The notes under the pieces: generated by a model
Told to the model about the DNA's origin: nothing
Databases searched by the model: none
Seen by the model: only the letters and a program-made list of their open reading frames with translations
Position numbers and translations under genes: made by a program
Origin: [Clostridium] colinum
Lineage (GTDB): Bacteria > Bacillota > Clostridia > Lachnospirales > CAG-274
Length of the DNA stretch: 64,000 nucleotides
Reading direction: 5' to 3'
Assembly (NCBI RefSeq): GCF_940677205.1
Contig: NZ_OW712331.1
Location: 372,001 to 436,000, forward strand
Shown: positions 43,935-53,572 of the stretch, piece by piece
Numbering within the stretch: the stretch's first letter is position 1
Layout: every line of letters begins with the position of its first letter

Positions 43935-44252
43935 TTAAAATATTAAATAAATTGTTCCTATAATTGTTGATAATATAACTAAATATTTAAATATAGCCCA
44001 GTTTATTTTTTTATAGTAGAGTAGAACAATACAAATTAAAGGTATTATGCTTATAAATAATGCTAATATTTTTTGTATTATATAGTTACTTGGAAAAGAA
44101 GTAAATGATAAAAAGCCTATACATAACGATAAGATAATCATTAAAAATATTATTATGTTTTGTATAATTTTATTTTTTATACAAATTATACCTATTGTAC
44201 CAACTATAACTAATGCTAATATAGAATAATATAAAATAGCTAGTGCAAACAT
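43935..44252 (-). CDS. Small polytopic membrane protein, unknown function
   Basis: A 105-residue protein consisting almost wholly of four hydrophobic segments (about 3-24, 30-50, 58-80 and 86-104). No family is recognised. AAAGGAGGG precedes the ATG. It is the promoter-proximal gene of the mgsA operon, 20 bases before mgsA. Confidence 0.7.
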   Translation of the reverse strand: MFALAILYYSILALVIVGTIGIICIKNKIIQNIIIFLMIILSLCIGFLSFTSFPSNYIIQKILALFISIIPLICIVLLYYKKINWAIFKYLVILSTIIGTIYLIF

Positions 44253-44287
44253 ATAAACCCTCCTTTTATATACTTATTATATTTTTT

Positions 44288-44316
44288 ATATTACTATATA
44301 TTTTTGTAAAAAGCAA
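44288..44316 (-). promoter_or_regulatory. Possible promoter of the mgsA operon
   Basis: On the minus strand, TTGCTT (44311-44316), a 17-nt spacer and TAATAT (44288-44293), 35 bases before the small membrane-protein gene. It is the only sensible candidate between the divergent operons. The remainder of the 334-base gap (44253-44586) is AT-rich and holds no gene. Confidence 0.4.
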
Positions 44317-44458
44317 TAATTTTTATAGCTATAATATTTTTAAAATATTAAGGCTATAAACAAAGGTTAAAACCTTAAAAAAAATAAAAAAATTAGTCTA
44401 AAATATTTTATCTTAAATTTAATTTTAATTTTATATTATTATTTAATTAAGTAAATGA

Positions 44459-44487
44459 TTGACAAAATAATATAACATAAGTAATAA
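44459..44487 (+). promoter_or_regulatory. Promoter of the PAAR-like/VgrG-like pair
   Basis: A consensus TTGACA (44459-44464), a 17-nt spacer and TAATAA (44482-44487). The start codon of the first gene is 100 bases further on, leaving an untranslated leader with no obvious structure. Confidence 0.55.
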
Positions 44488-44586
44488 TATATCTATAGAT
44501 ATTTAAAATATCTTGTAAAATAACTACATAAATAAAAATAGAGATTTATTATATAAATAGTTAAAATTTTAGAAAGGAGAAAATGT

Positions 44587-44922
44587 ATGGCAAAAAATGT
44601 AAGAGATGGTGCAACCCTAAGTTGTACACTAGGAACAGGTAAATCAAAACTAAAGGTATCTAGAGATAAAAATGCTTTAATAAATGGAGAACCACAAGCT
44701 GTAATATCAGATAATGTATTAGGTGTTAATATAACAAATTTTTGTAGCTGTAAAAAAACTAATCCACCAACTCCTTGTATACCAATGATATTATTAAAAT
44801 GGCAATTAGCAGATAAAAATCACAAAATACAAGGAGAAGTAGCCTTGTTAGATAACTGTATATTACCTTGTTTAAATGGTGGAATAATAAAAATAGAAAA
44901 ATCGGGTCAAACAAAAGAATAG
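44587..44922 (+). CDS. DUF4280 PAAR-like protein
   Basis: A 111-residue protein with the DUF4280/PAAR-like pattern: an N-terminal RDGATLSCTLGTGKSKLKV, a central NFCSCKK...PPTPCIPM and a C-terminal LLDNCILPCLNGGIIKI. Eight cysteines are spaced for metal binding or disulfides. PAAR-like proteins cap the spike of contractile injection systems and may carry or sort effectors. It is followed ten bases later by the VgrG-like spike gene, the expected partner. AGAAAGGAG precedes the ATG. Confidence 0.85.
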   Translation: MAKNVRDGATLSCTLGTGKSKLKVSRDKNALINGEPQAVISDNVLGVNITNFCSCKKTNPPTPCIPMILLKWQLADKNHKIQGEVALLDNCILPCLNGGIIKIEKSGQTKE

Positions 44923-44932
44923 AGGTGGTATA

Positions 44933-46369
44933 ATGGTAGATGCAATAACATATTTAGATTTAAAAACAAATATTACAAATTTGCAAGAAATAATAGATTT
45001 TGAAATGAAATATGAAATAAATAAACATTGCTATTGTAGCATAACAGGAATTTTAAAAGAAGAAGACGAAGAATTTTTTGTAAAACATATAACAGCATTT
45101 AGTCCAATACAAATAAGAACAGAAAAAGAAACACCAACAGTAATATTTAATGGAATAATACAAAAATCTGAAATAAGACATATAGGAAGTGTATATTATT
45201 TAACATTAAATTGTGTATCAAATTCATTTAAGCTAGATATAAAAAAGAAAAATCGCTCGTTTCAAGATAAAAATATGACATATAAAGATATAATAGATAA
45301 AATAGCAAGTGATTATTCGTCAAGCCAAATATTAGATTTTGCAACAGAAAGTAAAAAAATTGAAAATCTTATTTTACAATATGAAGAAACCGATTGGGAA
45401 TTTATAAAGAGATTAGCTTCTAGATTTAATGTTGGTTTAATTCCTTTAGGAGCAGATGAAGGAGCTAACATAATGTTTGGCATTAGAGAAGGAAAAAATA
45501 TAGGAAATGTAGAGGAATATAAATATATATTAGAAAAAAACATAAAAAATTATCTTATATCAAAAGAAAATTATAATGAGAATTTGTCAGAGATTGATAG
45601 TATAAGATTTAAAATAGAAACAATAGAAAACTTTGATATTTATAGTAAAATAAAATATCAAGATTTTGATTTATATATAAGTAAAAAAAGAGCATTTTTA
45701 AAAGATGGTATATTAAAATTTGAATATGAAATATGCAATAAAAAAGGCTTAACAAGAGATAGATTTTATAATGATAAAATAGTAGGATTATCTATAAAAG
45801 GAAGAGTATTAAAGCCTATACAAGATAGAATAAAAGTACATTTAGAAATAGACGAAAATCAAGATGAAGAAACAGCGTGGGAATTTTTATATTCAACAAT
45901 GTATACAGCAGAAGGAAATATTGGTTGGTATTGTATGCCTGAAATAAACGATACAGTATATATATATTTTCCAACAAAAGAAGAAAGTGAAGCTATGGGG
46001 ATAAGTTCTATTAGGGTGGGTGATAAAGATACAGATAAAATAAATAATCCTAATATAAAATACTTTAGAACAATAGATGGAAAAGAAATAAAGTTTGCAC
46101 CAGATGAAATATTAATAACTTGTATAAATGGTAAAGAAAAAGATACAGGTGAAGATAGAGTAGTATACATAAAAATGAATCAAAATACAGGAATAGAAAT
46201 AATAAGTACACAACCAATATTATTAAAAAGTGGAAAAGAAATAAGAATAGAGGCAGAAGAAAAAATTGAAATAATAGCAAATGAAGAAATAAAGATGAAT
46301 TGTAAACGAAGTGAAATAAAATTAAATTCAATGATAGATATAAAAGGACCAGAAGTAAGAATAAATTAA
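44933..46369 (+). CDS. VgrG-like spike protein of a contractile injection system
   Basis: A 478-residue protein with spike architecture. A gp27-like hub (about 1-270) includes TWEFIKRLASRF-type VgrG core (here TDWEFIKRLASRFNVGLIPL). An OB-fold (about 282-370) includes RVLKPIQDRIKVHLEIDENQ and GWYCMPEINDTVYIYFP. A C-terminal beta-helix needle has Ile/Glu alternation (EIRIEAEEKIEIIANEEIKM). No effector extension follows. Sheath, tube, baseplate and ATPase genes are not in this window, so the pair is an orphan here. The start follows AGAGGTGG. Confidence 0.85.
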   Translation: MVDAITYLDLKTNITNLQEIIDFEMKYEINKHCYCSITGILKEEDEEFFVKHITAFSPIQIRTEKETPTVIFNGIIQKSEIRHIGSVYYLTLNCVSNSFKLDIKKKNRSFQDKNMTYKDIIDKIASDYSSSQILDFATESKKIENLILQYEETDWEFIKRLASRFNVGLIPLGADEGANIMFGIREGKNIGNVEEYKYILEKNIKNYLISKENYNENLSEIDSIRFKIETIENFDIYSKIKYQDFDLYISKKRAFLKDGILKFEYEICNKKGLTRDRFYNDKIVGLSIKGRVLKPIQDRIKVHLEIDENQDEETAWEFLYSTMYTAEGNIGWYCMPEINDTVYIYFPTKEESEAMGISSIRVGDKDTDKINNPNIKYFRTIDGKEIKFAPDEILITCINGKEKDTGEDRVVYIKMNQNTGIEIISTQPILLKSGKEIRIEAEEKIEIIANEEIKMNCKRSEIKLNSMIDIKGPEVRIN

Positions 46370-46380
46370 ATAAATATTTA

Positions 46381-46405
46381 AGGGTGTAGATAAAATCTAC
46401 ACCCT
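46381..46405. terminator. Hairpin of the GTAGAY family between convergent genes
   Basis: AGGGTGTAGAT, loop AAA, ATCTACACCCT: an 11-bp perfect stem with a triloop, between the VgrG-like gene and the flagellin-like gene. There is no long T-run, but its position suggests transcription termination from both sides. Relatives occur at 49043, 55883 and 62542. Confidence 0.7.
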
Positions 46406-46421
46406 CATTATTATCTATAAA

Positions 46422-47228
46422 TTAAAATAAAACATTAAGCATATTATATTGAGTGTGTGTTTTATTTTTTTGAGCAAATATACCATATTGAATTAAAACT
46501 TTATTAGTGCTTCTATCTATAGATTCTTTTGCCATATCTGCATCAGATATTTTACTTTTAGACTGAATAGTGTTTAATTCAGAGTTAGAATTAGAAGAAA
46601 TATCATAATCAAATCTATTTATTTGTGCACCAATTTGAACTCTTGCAGTTGACACATCATTTATAGCTTTATCAATAGCATCTATATCTATTTTATCACC
46701 CATAACACTAAAATTACCTAAGCCTAAAGAGTCAGTGTTTACTGCACCTATAGATATAGTTGTACCAGAGCCATCTTGATTCATAGCCACATTTTTATCT
46801 TTAAAGCTACCATCTAAAAGGTTTTGTCCATTAAATTGTGTATTGTTAGACATATCATTAATGCTGGCTAAAGTTTGGTTTATTTCTTCTTGGATAATTT
46901 TTTTATCACTGTCACTTAAAATACCACTAGAAGCTTGTAAGCTAAGCTCTCTTACTCTTTGTAAACTATCTCCTATACTTCCTAATGCACCGTCTGCTGT
47001 TTTTAAAGCATTTTGCATATCGTAAGTGTTGTTTACACCTTTACCTATACCTTGTATAAGTGCATTCATTTTTTCAGCAATAGCAAGACCAGCAGCATCA
47101 TCACCAGCTTTGTTTATCTTTTTTCCAGAAGATAAACGTTCGTTTGTTTTTTCGGCTTTTTTGTTTGTTTTATGTAGATTAGAGCCGTATAAGTCTACTT
47201 TTTGAACCTTATTTAATATTTTCATCAT
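46422..47228 (-). CDS. Divergent flagellin-like protein
   Basis: A 268-residue flagellin-family protein. The N-terminal D0/D1 core is present (KTNERLSSGKKINKAGDDAA, GLAIAEKMNALIQGIGKGVN, RVRELSLQASSGILSDSDKK). The D1 C-terminal helix carries ISDADMAKESIDRSTNKVLI. Both ends deviate: the start MMKILNKVQKVDLYGSNLHK lacks the usual MxINxN opening, and the end (IFAQKNKTHTQYNMLNVLF) replaces the usual MLAQANQ...LL. It could be a minor or specialised filament subunit. AGGAGGTG precedes the ATG. I see no sigma-28 motif upstream, and only one GGA (in the ribosome site) for CsrA. Confidence 0.88.
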   Translation of the reverse strand: MMKILNKVQKVDLYGSNLHKTNKKAEKTNERLSSGKKINKAGDDAAGLAIAEKMNALIQGIGKGVNNTYDMQNALKTADGALGSIGDSLQRVRELSLQASSGILSDSDKKIIQEEINQTLASINDMSNNTQFNGQNLLDGSFKDKNVAMNQDGSGTTISIGAVNTDSLGLGNFSVMGDKIDIDAIDKAINDVSTARVQIGAQINRFDYDISSNSNSELNTIQSKSKISDADMAKESIDRSTNKVLIQYGIFAQKNKTHTQYNMLNVLF

Positions 47229-47358
47229 ATAACACCTCCTTATATATAATTATGCAATTTTTTAAGAATAATTGCAATATTAATATTTAACAAATATTAA
47301 TAAAAAAATTAGCTTAGTTATATAAAATATTATAAAAGTATAATAAAAAACATTATAA

Positions 47359-47387
47359 TTGAATTTTAAATATTTATATGATATAAT
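47359..47387 (+). promoter_or_regulatory. Sigma-A promoter of obg-yhbY
   Basis: TTGAAT (47359-47364), a 17-nt spacer and TATAAT (47382-47387), 38 bases before obg. Good spacing and a perfect -10. Confidence 0.75.
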
Positions 47388-47410
47388 TTATTAAGTATAA
47401 AATAGGATAA

Positions 47411-48703
<1,293 letters not shown>

Positions 48704-48727
48704 TTTTAATAATGGAAAGGAAATATT

Positions 48728-49021
48728 ATGTTAAATAGTAAACAAAGAGCATATCTTAGAGGATTGTCTAATAAAATAGACCCTATTTTTCAAATAGGAA
48801 AAGGTGGAGTAAGCCCTGAGCTAGTGGTTGCAATAGATGAAGCATTGGAAGCTAGAGAACTAATAAAATGTACAGTGCTTAATAATTGCATGGATGATAT
48901 AAAATATATAGCATCAGCTATTAGTGAAAGAACAAAATCAGATATTGTTCAAATTATAGGTAAAAAAATAGTTGTATATAGAGAATCTAAAGAAAAACCA
49001 ATTATAGTATTACCAAAATAA
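48728..49021 (+). CDS. yhbY: YhbY family RNA-binding protein
   Basis: A 97-residue CRM-domain protein (LRGLSNKIDPIFQIGKGGVS with the GxGG loop, LIKCTVLNNCMDDI, IVQIIGKKIVVYRES). It associates with pre-50S ribosomal particles. The size fits the bacterial single-domain form. Co-transcribed with obg. The ribosome site is GGAAAGGA. Confidence 0.94.
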   Translation: MLNSKQRAYLRGLSNKIDPIFQIGKGGVSPELVVAIDEALEARELIKCTVLNNCMDDIKYIASAISERTKSDIVQIIGKKIVVYRESKEKPIIVLPK

Positions 49022-49042
49022 AATATAATTAAAATAATATTT

Positions 49043-49071
49043 AAGGGTGTAGACTTTGTCTATGCCTTTTT
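49043..49071 (+). terminator. Terminator of obg-yhbY, GTAGAY hairpin family
   Basis: AAGGGTGTAGAC (49043-49054), loop TTT and GTCTATGCCTTT form a 12-bp stem with G-U pairs, followed by T residues. It lies 22 bases after the yhbY stop. From here to 49456 the DNA is extremely AT-rich and I see no gene in it. Confidence 0.75.
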
Positions 49072-49456
49072 AATAAAAAACTTATCTTTTAATGTTTAAA
49101 TTAATGTAAAAAAGTCAGATTTATTATATAATAATAAAATATCATAAAAATATTGTTTTTTAAACAAGTTAAATGAAAATATTACATTATGACTAGAATT
49201 TTTATGCATAGTATAAAAAAATATTATTAATATATTTTTTTTATAAATTTATATAAAAATACATATTTTGTTAAAATATAAATTTTATTAAAAATGTATA
49301 TAAATTTTATAATAAATTATATAAATTTATAAAATTTATATTTATTTTTAAAATAATTAAAAAATATTTGCAAAAATAAATCAAAATTTATTACTTTAAT
49401 TTATTATTTTTATAAAAAAATAACAAGTTGTGTTATTACTTAATTTTTATTTTTAA

Positions 49457-49483
49457 TTGACATTTATATATTTTTGTTATAAT
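49457..49483 (+). promoter_or_regulatory. Promoter of the opp operon with extended -10
   Basis: TTGACA (49457-49462), a short 15-nt spacer and TATAAT (49478-49483). The -10 is preceded by TGT, giving an extended -10 that can compensate for the spacing. The leader to oppA is about 130 bases. Confidence 0.6.
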
Positions 49484-49539
49484 ATATTCTTTAATATAAA
49501 AAATAAAAAACATAAATTAAATTTTTTTTATTAAAATTG

Positions 49540-49572
49540 ATTATACATAAATATTCAAAAAGTATGTATAAT
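49540..49572 (+). promoter_or_regulatory. Inverted repeat in the oppA leader
   Basis: ATTATACATA (49540-49549) and TATGTATAAT (49563-49572) form a perfect 10-bp inverted repeat across 13 bases, between promoter and oppA. It may be an operator or an mRNA hairpin; no regulator is assigned. Confidence 0.4.
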
Positions 49573-49621
49573 TATTAATAATGTTTATTGGTTATTTATG
49601 TTTTGTGAGGAGGAATTGCGA

Positions 49622-51334
49622 ATGAAATTTAAAAAATTTTTGGCAATGGTACTTATAGGAACTATGACATTTTCATTAGTTGCTTGTGGCTCTAAAGAGA
49701 GTAATGAAGACACAAATATTTCGACTAATCAACAAACAAATTCGGAATATGATACATTAGTTGTTAGTGTAAATGAGCTTAATGGTATATTTAACCCTTT
49801 ATTTTACACAAGTGCTTTTGATAAGTATGTATTTGACCCTTGTTTTTCAACTGTTTGCAGCTTAGATGATGAAAACAACCTTATAGATAATGCAGGTTCT
49901 ATAACCACCGAAGAAATAAAAGATAATTCTGGCAATACTACTCAAGTTAAATACACAATAAAATTAAAAGACGGTGTTACATTTTCAGATGGTACACCGG
50001 TTACTATAGATGATTATATATTTTCATTAAAATTAGCAGTAGACCCAACATATGATGGAATGAACACCCTTAGCTCATTAAATATTGTAGGGCTTAAAGA
50101 GTATAGAGAGGGTGGAGATAATGTTACAGAAATATCAGGTATAGAAAAAATTGATGACTTAACTTGTACTGTACTTGTTGATGGTGTAAATATTATTGGT
50201 GATAGGCTTCTTGCAGAGCAATATATTTTACCAAAACATTATTATGGTATTTCACAAGATGGAAAAGAATATAAAAAAGGCGATATGACAGTACCAAAAT
50301 CTAGAAATTCAATGCCAATGGGTAGTGGTCCTTATATATTTAAAAGTTATGATAAAAATATAGCCACATTAGAGGCAAACCCTAATTACTTTAAAGGAGC
50401 TCCAAAAACTCCAAATTTAAAATTCCAAGTTGTTTCAGAAAATAATAAAGTTGATGTTGTAGTAAACGGCGAAGTTGATATTGCAGACCCATCAGCAGAT
50501 AAAGAAACAATGGCAAGGCTTGAGGCAGAAAGCATTGAATATAATTTAACAGACAATAATGGTTATGGATATATAGGTATTGATGCTAACCGTATACCAG
50601 ATATAAACGTAAGAAAAGGTTTAATGTGTCTTATGAATAGAGAACCTGCAGTAAAATCATATTTTGGAGATTTAGCAGAGGTTATAGAAAGACCTATGAC
50701 TAGCACTTTACCAGAGTATCCAGAAGGTGCAAAACCTTATTATCAATATGATAAAGCTAAAGCCTTAGAATATTTTGAAAAAGCTGGATATAAAAAGGAT
50801 TCTAACGGAAAACTTGTAGATAAAAATGGTAATCAACTTAAAGTAGAAGTAGGTGTTGGCGACTTAAAATCTCATCCAACGGCAGGTATTTTTTCACAAA
50901 TGAAAATAGATATGGAAGAAATGGGAGCCGAGTTTATTGTATCAGATTTACAGTTTAATGCTCTTTCAGACCGACTTAATAGTGGAGATTTAGATATGTT
51001 TGCTCTTGCGTGGGGCGATTCTAATAACTGTGACTTAACACAAATATTCCATAGCTCTTTTGCAGATAAAGCAGGGTCTAATAGATATAATTTAAAAGAC
51101 CCAGAGGTGGATAAACTTATAGAACAAGTAGCTAGCACTTTAGATTTTGAAAAAAGAAAAGAGCTTGTAGCTAAAGAGCTTGATTTAATTATGGAAAATG
51201 CAGTTATTATGCCTGTTTATCAAAGAAAAAACCTTAATATATTTAGCGATAATTTAAAAATAGATACAGTTTATAGAACATCATCTCCATATCATACATT
51301 TAGAGATGAATATCACACTATAGAAATGAAATAA
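49622..51334 (+). CDS. oppA: Oligopeptide ABC transporter, substrate-binding lipoprotein
   Basis: A 570-residue extracellular binding protein (SBP family 5). The lipoprotein signal MKFKKFLAMVLIGTMTFSLV precedes the lipobox cysteine at residue 22 (LVAC). Family motifs are KLKDGVTFSDGTPVTIDDYI and PYIFKSYDKNIATLEANPNY. It probably captures peptides, though SBP5 members also bind nickel or sugars. ATG 49622 is well spaced from GAGGAGG; an upstream in-frame ATG at 49598 would spoil the signal peptide. A large hairpin separates it from the permease genes. Confidence 0.93.
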   Translation: MKFKKFLAMVLIGTMTFSLVACGSKESNEDTNISTNQQTNSEYDTLVVSVNELNGIFNPLFYTSAFDKYVFDPCFSTVCSLDDENNLIDNAGSITTEEIKDNSGNTTQVKYTIKLKDGVTFSDGTPVTIDDYIFSLKLAVDPTYDGMNTLSSLNIVGLKEYREGGDNVTEISGIEKIDDLTCTVLVDGVNIIGDRLLAEQYILPKHYYGISQDGKEYKKGDMTVPKSRNSMPMGSGPYIFKSYDKNIATLEANPNYFKGAPKTPNLKFQVVSENNKVDVVVNGEVDIADPSADKETMARLEAESIEYNLTDNNGYGYIGIDANRIPDINVRKGLMCLMNREPAVKSYFGDLAEVIERPMTSTLPEYPEGAKPYYQYDKAKALEYFEKAGYKKDSNGKLVDKNGNQLKVEVGVGDLKSHPTAGIFSQMKIDMEEMGAEFIVSDLQFNALSDRLNSGDLDMFALAWGDSNNCDLTQIFHSSFADKAGSNRYNLKDPEVDKLIEQVASTLDFEKRKELVAKELDLIMENAVIMPVYQRKNLNIFSDNLKIDTVYRTSSPYHTFRDEYHTIEMK

Positions 51335-51352
51335 TTTTCAATAAAAAATAAA

Positions 51353-51420
51353 TAAGACGCTTCTGAAGTTATACTAAAATAACCATATAAAATTATTTTT
51401 TAGTTTTCAGAGGCGTCTTA
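51353..51420 (+). other. Large hairpin between oppA and oppB
   Basis: TAAGACGCTTCTGAA (51353-51367) pairs with TTCAGAGGCGTCTTA (51406-51420): 15 bp with one G-U pair. An inner ACTAAAATAA/TTATTTTTTAGT stem extends it. There is no clean T-run, so a partial terminator or 3' mRNA stabiliser is likely. The 256-base gap around it holds no gene. Confidence 0.7.
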
Positions 51421-51590
51421 ATTTATAATAGTTTTTGATTATTGTTATTTATAATATAAATATGGTTATATATAAAAGGTTTATGGTTTGGAAGTATATT
51501 TAATAAAAATTAATTATTAATTTGTTTAGTATACATATTATTCCACATAATCTTAAATTATTTAAGATATAAAAGAAAGGAATGATTTTA

Positions 51591-52559
51591 ATGAAACAAT
51601 ATATAATAAGAAGAATTTTAATTAGCTTTGTTGTTCTTGTTGGGGTTTCATTTTTATTATACGCTATAATACATTTTATGCCTGGAGATTTTATAACAAC
51701 TATAACATCTGGTAATCCATCTATAACAGAAGAAATGAGACAAAAATTAAGAGAATTATATGGTATTGACAAAGGGCTTTTAGAAGGCTATAAAGATTGG
51801 GCCTTATCTGCCCTAAAAGGTGATTTTGGTACATCTTTTGTCTTTCAACAACCAGTTACACAAGTTATAAAAGATAGAATGTGGATATCGTTTTGGTTAG
51901 CTTTTATAGCATTTATTATACAAATTGCAATAGCATTACCTTTAGGAACTATTGCAGCTACAAAGCAATATTCAAAAATAGACTATTCCATAGTGGCTTT
52001 TGCACTTGCAGGTATATCACTTCCTTCCTTCTTTTTTGCAGCTGTTTTACAAAAAATATTTGCAATAGATTTGGGGATATTACCGCTACAAGGTATGGTT
52101 ACAGCTCGTAAAAATTTAGAGGGAATACCTCTTTTGCTTGATATGGGAAAACATTTTATATTACCAATAATAGTATTTGTTGTTACAAGTATGGGAGCTT
52201 GGCTTAGATATACGAGAAATAATATGCTAGAAGTTTTAAATGCAGACTATGTTAGAACAGCACGTGCTAAAGGGGTTCCAGAAAAAGTTGTTGTAGGTAA
52301 ACATGCTTTTAGAAACACTTTAATACCAATTATAACTATGATAGGTGGAAGTTTACCTTCATTATTTGCAGGGGCTATTATAACAGAAGGCTTATTTTCT
52401 ATAGATGGGCTTGGGAATATAGCATTAAAAGCCGTTAACCAAGGAGATGTACCTTTTTTAATGGGATATTTTATGTTTTTAGCCGTTTTAACTCTTTTAG
52501 GTACTTTAATTTCAGATATATTATATGCAGTAGTTGACCCAAGGGTTAGATATAATTAG
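51591..52559 (+). CDS. oppB: Oligopeptide ABC transporter permease OppB
   Basis: A 322-residue permease with six membrane segments. Family marks are YIIRRILISFVVLVGVSFLL and HFMPGDF at the start, and the ATPase-docking EAA loop (DYVRTARAKGVPEKVVVGKH). I choose ATG 51591, ten bases behind AAAGG, over the ATG at 51582 that abuts the site. It forms the channel with OppC. Confidence 0.95.
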   Translation: MKQYIIRRILISFVVLVGVSFLLYAIIHFMPGDFITTITSGNPSITEEMRQKLRELYGIDKGLLEGYKDWALSALKGDFGTSFVFQQPVTQVIKDRMWISFWLAFIAFIIQIAIALPLGTIAATKQYSKIDYSIVAFALAGISLPSFFFAAVLQKIFAIDLGILPLQGMVTARKNLEGIPLLLDMGKHFILPIIVFVVTSMGAWLRYTRNNMLEVLNADYVRTARAKGVPEKVVVGKHAFRNTLIPIITMIGGSLPSLFAGAIITEGLFSIDGLGNIALKAVNQGDVPFLMGYFMFLAVLTLLGTLISDILYAVVDPRVRYN

Positions 52560-52576
52560 TAAACAGGAGGTTTGTT

Positions 52577-53563
52577 ATGGAAAATTTAAAAGAAAGAGAA
52601 GAACAAGAAAATATAACAGCTATACAAACTCCTGGTGCTTTAATAATGAAAAGATTTTTTAAAAATAAATTAGCAGTGGTAGGTTTAGCTATTATAAGTT
52701 TTATATTAGTATTTTGTTTAGTAGGTCCTTTTTTTTCACCTTATGGAGAATACGAAATTTTTTATAAAGATGAAAATGGCAATGAAATAAGTATTGATAA
52801 TGAAAATGACACAACAAATGAAAAATCAGGATTAGAAATTAACCTTAAAGCACCTATATCTAAAGAACATATTTTAGGTACAGATGCTGACGGTAGAGAT
52901 GTTTTTACACGCCTTATGTATGGTGGTAGAATATCATTAATGTTTGGATTTTGTGTTGTTATATTAGAGCTTTTAATAGGTGTAACGCTTGGTGGTATAG
53001 CAGGTTATTATGGCAAATGGGTAGATATGCTTATAATGCGTCTTGTTGATATATTTTATTGTATACCATTTTTACCACTTATGCTTATGATATCTGGTGT
53101 TATGGCTAGTATGAAAGTACCTGGGCAACAAAAAATATACGTACTTATGATTATAATGGGTGCTTTAAAGTGGGCTTCTGTTGCAAGGCTTGTAAGAGGG
53201 CAAATTTTGTCTATACGTGAAATGGAATATATGCAAGCTGCTAAGGCTTGTGGGCTTAAAACACCAAGAATAATTATAAAACATCTTATACCTAATGTTA
53301 CTTCTATAATAATTGTTATGGCTACAATGGATTTAGGTAGCGTTATTTTAACAGAATCTACATTAAGCTTTTTAGGTGTTGGTTTATCTTTCCCTTATGC
53401 ATCTTGGGGTAATATGGTTAATGCAGTTAATAATTCTGTTATTATGCAAAATTATATTAATATATGGTTGCCACCAGGTATTGCTATATTGTTGCTTGTA
53501 ATGGCATTTAACTTTGTCGGTGATGGTCTAAGAGATGCCTTTGACCCTAAAATGAAAAGGTAG
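52577..53563 (+). CDS. oppC: Oligopeptide ABC transporter permease OppC
   Basis: A 328-residue permease with the OppC-type N-terminus (RFFKNKLAVVGLAIISFILV), a polar insertion, then LGTDADGRDVFTRLMYGGRI, and the EAA loop EMEYMQAAKACGLKTPRIII. It ends in GDGLRDAFDPKMKR as is usual. AACAGGAGG precedes the ATG; there are 17 bases to oppB. Confidence 0.96.
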   Translation: MENLKEREEQENITAIQTPGALIMKRFFKNKLAVVGLAIISFILVFCLVGPFFSPYGEYEIFYKDENGNEISIDNENDTTNEKSGLEINLKAPISKEHILGTDADGRDVFTRLMYGGRISLMFGFCVVILELLIGVTLGGIAGYYGKWVDMLIMRLVDIFYCIPFLPLMLMISGVMASMKVPGQQKIYVLMIIMGALKWASVARLVRGQILSIREMEYMQAAKACGLKTPRIIIKHLIPNVTSIIIVMATMDLGSVILTESTLSFLGVGLSFPYASWGNMVNAVNNSVIMQNYINIWLPPGIAILLLVMAFNFVGDGLRDAFDPKMKR

Positions 53564-53572
53564 GTGAAAGAT

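Noticed and set aside
44253-44586. A small gene in the gap between the divergent mgsA and spike operons
   Set aside because: Only AT-rich DNA with stops in all frames at short intervals; two promoters explain the gap.
47229-47358. Sigma-28 promoter for the flagellin-like gene
   Set aside because: No TAAA-15-GCCGATAT-like pair is visible on the minus strand; only weak AT-rich sigma-A-like matches exist.
49581-49625. A 14-codon leader peptide before oppA (ATG 49581)
   Set aside because: It has no ribosome site and its frame overlaps the oppA ribosome site and start; no amino-acid bias suggests attenuation.
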